A stretch of 64,000 nt of DNA from Sistotremastrum niveocremeum HHB9708 (Eukaryota; Basidiomycota; Agaricomycetes; Sistotremastrales; Sistotremastraceae): assembly GCA_001630475.1 (NCBI GenBank), contig KV419410.1, forward strand, positions 186,001 to 250,000, in the 5' to 3' direction. The translations under genes and the position numbers were made by a program. Below, piece by piece: positions 61,367 through 64,000 of this stretch (its first letter is position 1; each line of letters begins with the position of its first letter). The notes below the pieces were generated by a model. That model did not search any database, was not told the origin of the DNA, and worked only from the letters and a program-made list of their open reading frames with translations.

Positions 61367-63314
61367 GATTGCAAGGGTGTGGTTAGGGATCCGGGAGCTG
61401 TGTAGATTCACATAAATTCGAGGACATATTTCGAGAGGAAATGAGACGCACTGCGAATACTGATCGCACTATTCCGTGGCCTGGAAAACGAACGACCAAA
61501 GTATCAGTACCACGTAGCACTCAAGTGTTATCCATCGGTTTTCCAACGAATCCATCCCTTTCCACAACTCTTTCAGACCCAGAATCCTGCTCACTCCCTC
61601 CCTGGACAGCATAAGTGAGACATAGACACTCACTGGGTTGGCTTTAATCGACAGAAATGTCGGGTCTTGAGGACTTGCTGAGGATGTCGACGAGGAGCTA
61701 AGGTTTGAGCGGAGTCCGAAATCACTCGGAAACGCGGCAGACGGAAGCCGGAAATGAACTTCAAATTCTGACATCGAACCTTCACCTGTACACCATGGTT
61801 CTTGTATTCTAGCCCGCCGCGCAGATTCATGCACAAGAATGAGTTCTTCCGACTTGTCTTGGCCGCCGTATACGTGTTGTCTATCTGAGATTCTGTTCGG
61901 TGCTTCCGACGCAAGTTGTCAGCTTCAAGCTCCATTCAGAGATGCAATGGCATTCTCTACAAGTCGAGAAATTCTTATGGCATGCTCCAAGCACGTCATG
62001 CTGGAGGAGCATCATTTGGCTGATATTATCAAGCTGTTTGAGGGATTATTCCAACTGTCGCGTGAGCAATACACTCGACCGAAGAACTCTGGTCATCCAG
62101 TTGCCGGGGCTTGAATGCCGTGACGACGCCCATCGGGTGTAAGCGAAGTCCAGATTCTCTGGGTAGCCGACGATCGTCCAGCGTTGATGGGGCCTACGAC
62201 GGCAACGACTGCGACCGCTACAAACGTTCAAGTTCACCAACGTATATTTGCATCTTTCGTGCTGCTCACAACCCTTGTGACGCTGAAACAAGCTTGCCCA
62301 TGCGAGCGATGCTGGATATGCAAAAGGGACCGAAGATCGTCAGCGAACGAGGCCGTTGCAACTCTGAAACACAGGAAGCAATTTATTTATCCGAACTGCG
62401 AAGGCACCAGAAGCATATTTCCAATCATGAACATCTCGGCGACCCTGAATTGAAGTGGGAAAGCAGCCGACCCGACGCCCGACTGTCAGGCCGATTCGCT
62501 CGCGAGCCCCGCATTTTGTAAGCCCGTCGCGAGTGGTGCTAAGAGATTATTGGATGACCCTGCAGGAGGTGCCTGTAAAGGTTCCGGCGGTGTTTAGAGC
62601 CCCCAGGTGGAGAAATACAAGGCCCCAAATGGATGATGTCAAATGCAATATGTCTCTGGAAGGTGAGTGGCTCAGATAAGAAGGGCTGTGGCCACAAACA
62701 AAGAAGCAGAGAGGCAGGGGAGGAAGGACGGCCGGCAAATTTGGATGATTGTGGGATATATGCGGAATCGGGACTCGGATAACGGATATTGGTGAGCACA
62801 TCAAGGGGTCGGATACGGATTACGGGTTCGGGAGAAGGAAGGCACCGATCTAGATCTGCGGACGAAAGTGTTTGAAACGGGATGAACACTATCTGATTTG
62901 GATCCCCTTGATTTGGGGGGTCGCACGCTGTGTTCTATCTGCCTTTATTCTCGTTTCGGCAAAGCGAGACAGGGATGACGGTTTGGGGTGGATGCATTGG
63001 CTTGGGACTGTGCGTCGCCCAGGCACCGCGCGAGGAGAGGAGGTGATAGAGACTGTCAACGAGCATTGTGCATGCTGCATTTTGGGCGGACGAGCGACGT
63101 GGGCCGGCGAGGATAGTATGGGGCTCGGGTCGGGCAAAGGAGCCGATCGCTGGATCTGCACGAAATATTGGAGGAAATAAATATAAAAGTGATTTGTTAT
63201 AGCTAAAGCTTCCGCCGGGTGCCGGCAAGTTGGGTCGCTAAGCGAGTCCGTCTCATATATTCTCTCTCCTCAACCACCACAAGCCACCCACTCTTTTATC
63301 TATCTCTGCCCTAG
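61367..63314. other. region between RPS10 and the C2H2 gene, no gene seen
   Basis: A divergent intergenic region of about 1.9 kb. Frames of up to 136 codons (62111-62521) show no motif. Near the right end a TATATA-like sequence (about 63254-63262) and CT-rich leader precede the ATG at 63315 at a plausible distance for a core promoter. Confidence 0.45.
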
Positions 63315-64000
63315 ATGTCGTCCCAACTCGCTCGCGTCCTCGCCACCGTTCCCCAAGCTGATCTCTACACTCCCTTCGCTCCCGACGACCTCCTCGCCCT
63401 TCCCCCCGCCCCCGCCCTCGAGCAGTCCTTTGTACGTCGAGCTCTCACAGTGTCCACCTCTTGCCTCTTGCTGATCTACTTGCACAGTTCTCGGGCTTCA
63501 AGTGCTGCGGCATTCAGCTCAGAGACTTCCATGATCTCATCCAGCACTTTGAAGATATTCATTGCTTGCTAACGTCTGAGGACGGTTCCAAGATCCCATT
63601 CAACCCGTCATCAACGCCCCCTCCACCGTCGCCCACTGCCTCTGATTCGTCACAGAGCGAACCAAGCACACCACTCACCCCCTCCTGGACGACAGACCTG
63701 TCTTCATCGCCATTTGATTCCGATTTCCATGCTATCGCCGCCTTCGATGACATTCAGGTCCAGGACACCAAGTCTGAGCAATGCATTCAGCCTTCCCTGA
63801 TCTCCCATCACTCCCCCACGATTCGCTCTCCCACCCCTTCGGTGTTCCGGGACGCCTACCACCCTATCCTCGTCCCAAGCATCACTCCCAGACTGGTCAG
63901 TCCGTCGCCCTCGACGTTGGACGACTACTCTCCATGCACACCCCCTCCTTTGACAGACGATAGCTCTTCGTCATCTGCATCGTCGCCCTCGTCGCCCTCC
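63315..64000 (+). CDS. C2H2 zinc-finger regulator, Sfp1-like (5' part)
   Basis: The gene runs off the right edge. Start MSSQLARVLATVPQADLYTP; an intron (about 63433-63487) then FSGFKCCGIQLRDFHDLIQH followed by FEDIH, a C2H2 finger with adjacent cysteines and H-x4-H spacing as in the first finger of Sfp1-type proteins. The rest is Ser/Pro/Thr-rich and disordered (TPPPPSPTASDSSQSEPSTP and similar). Sfp1 controls ribosomal-protein and ribosome-biogenesis genes in yeast. The assignment rests on the single finger; more fingers would be expected beyond the window. Confidence 0.7.

Noticed and set aside
61839-62521. Two overlapping frames (91 and 136 codons) between RPS10 and the C2H2 gene
   Set aside because: They do not join through splice sites into one protein and carry no family signature.

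Overview
The window is nuclear DNA from a filamentous basidiomycete, most likely an Agaricomycete. The gene set is fungal: Zn2Cys6 and Kre9-type proteins, MED22, MGM1, GEP4, HUB1 and an SCP2 protein ending in a peroxisomal signal. Nearly every gene is cut by many introns of about 45-65 nt with GT..AG ends. Two STAND/NLR-type ATPases have the N-terminal helical plus TPR layout I associate with mushroom genomes. I saw no rRNA, tRNA, CRISPR, virus-like element or recognisable transposon. I recognise 26 genes plus one gene relic.

Layout. 0-1.2 kb: 3' part of a MYND zinc-finger gene with an in-frame TAG. 2.1-12.6 kb: housekeeping genes (FMP42-like transporter, MED22, DapA-family aldolase, mitochondrial dynamin MGM1, SCP2 protein, Ubp8-like deubiquitinase). 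13.2-21.5 kb: a duplicated block in which two serine carboxypeptidases alternate with a second MYND gene and a MYND relic. 21.7-30.4 kb: arrestin-like protein, calcium/cation exchanger, GPI-anchored Ser/Thr-rich protein, Wss1 DNA-protein crosslink protease. 30.6-35.4 kb: phosphofructokinase and a MINDY deubiquitinase. 35.6-44.5 kb: two divergent NLR genes enclosing HUB1 and GEP4 in a near-symmetrical block. 44.6-54.3 kb: ribosomal protein uL4, a Zn2Cys6 transcription factor and a large GATA-AreA-like/DUF3295 protein. 54.3-58.3 kb: about 4 kb without a recognisable gene. 58.3-61.4 kb: galactokinase and ribosomal protein eS10. 61.4-63.3 kb: another gene-free stretch. 63.3 kb to the end: start of a C2H2 (Sfp1-like) regulator.

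Three points stand out. First, the NLR pair: both carry an N-terminal helical domain of the HeLo/MLKL type spread over small exons, share intron positions, and face away from each other around HUB1-GEP4 with short shared promoters. Second, at least eight internal exons of only 15-23 nt, many encoding core catalytic or signature residues (Wss1 HExxH, MINDY catalytic Cys, galactokinase GVNSGG). Third, a decaying MYND family: a TGG-to-TAG change, a one-base frame change and a start-less relic, the first also compatible with A-to-I recoding. Exon joins were deduced by eye from splice sites, reading frame and family motifs; outer gene coordinates run from start codon to stop codon unless stated.
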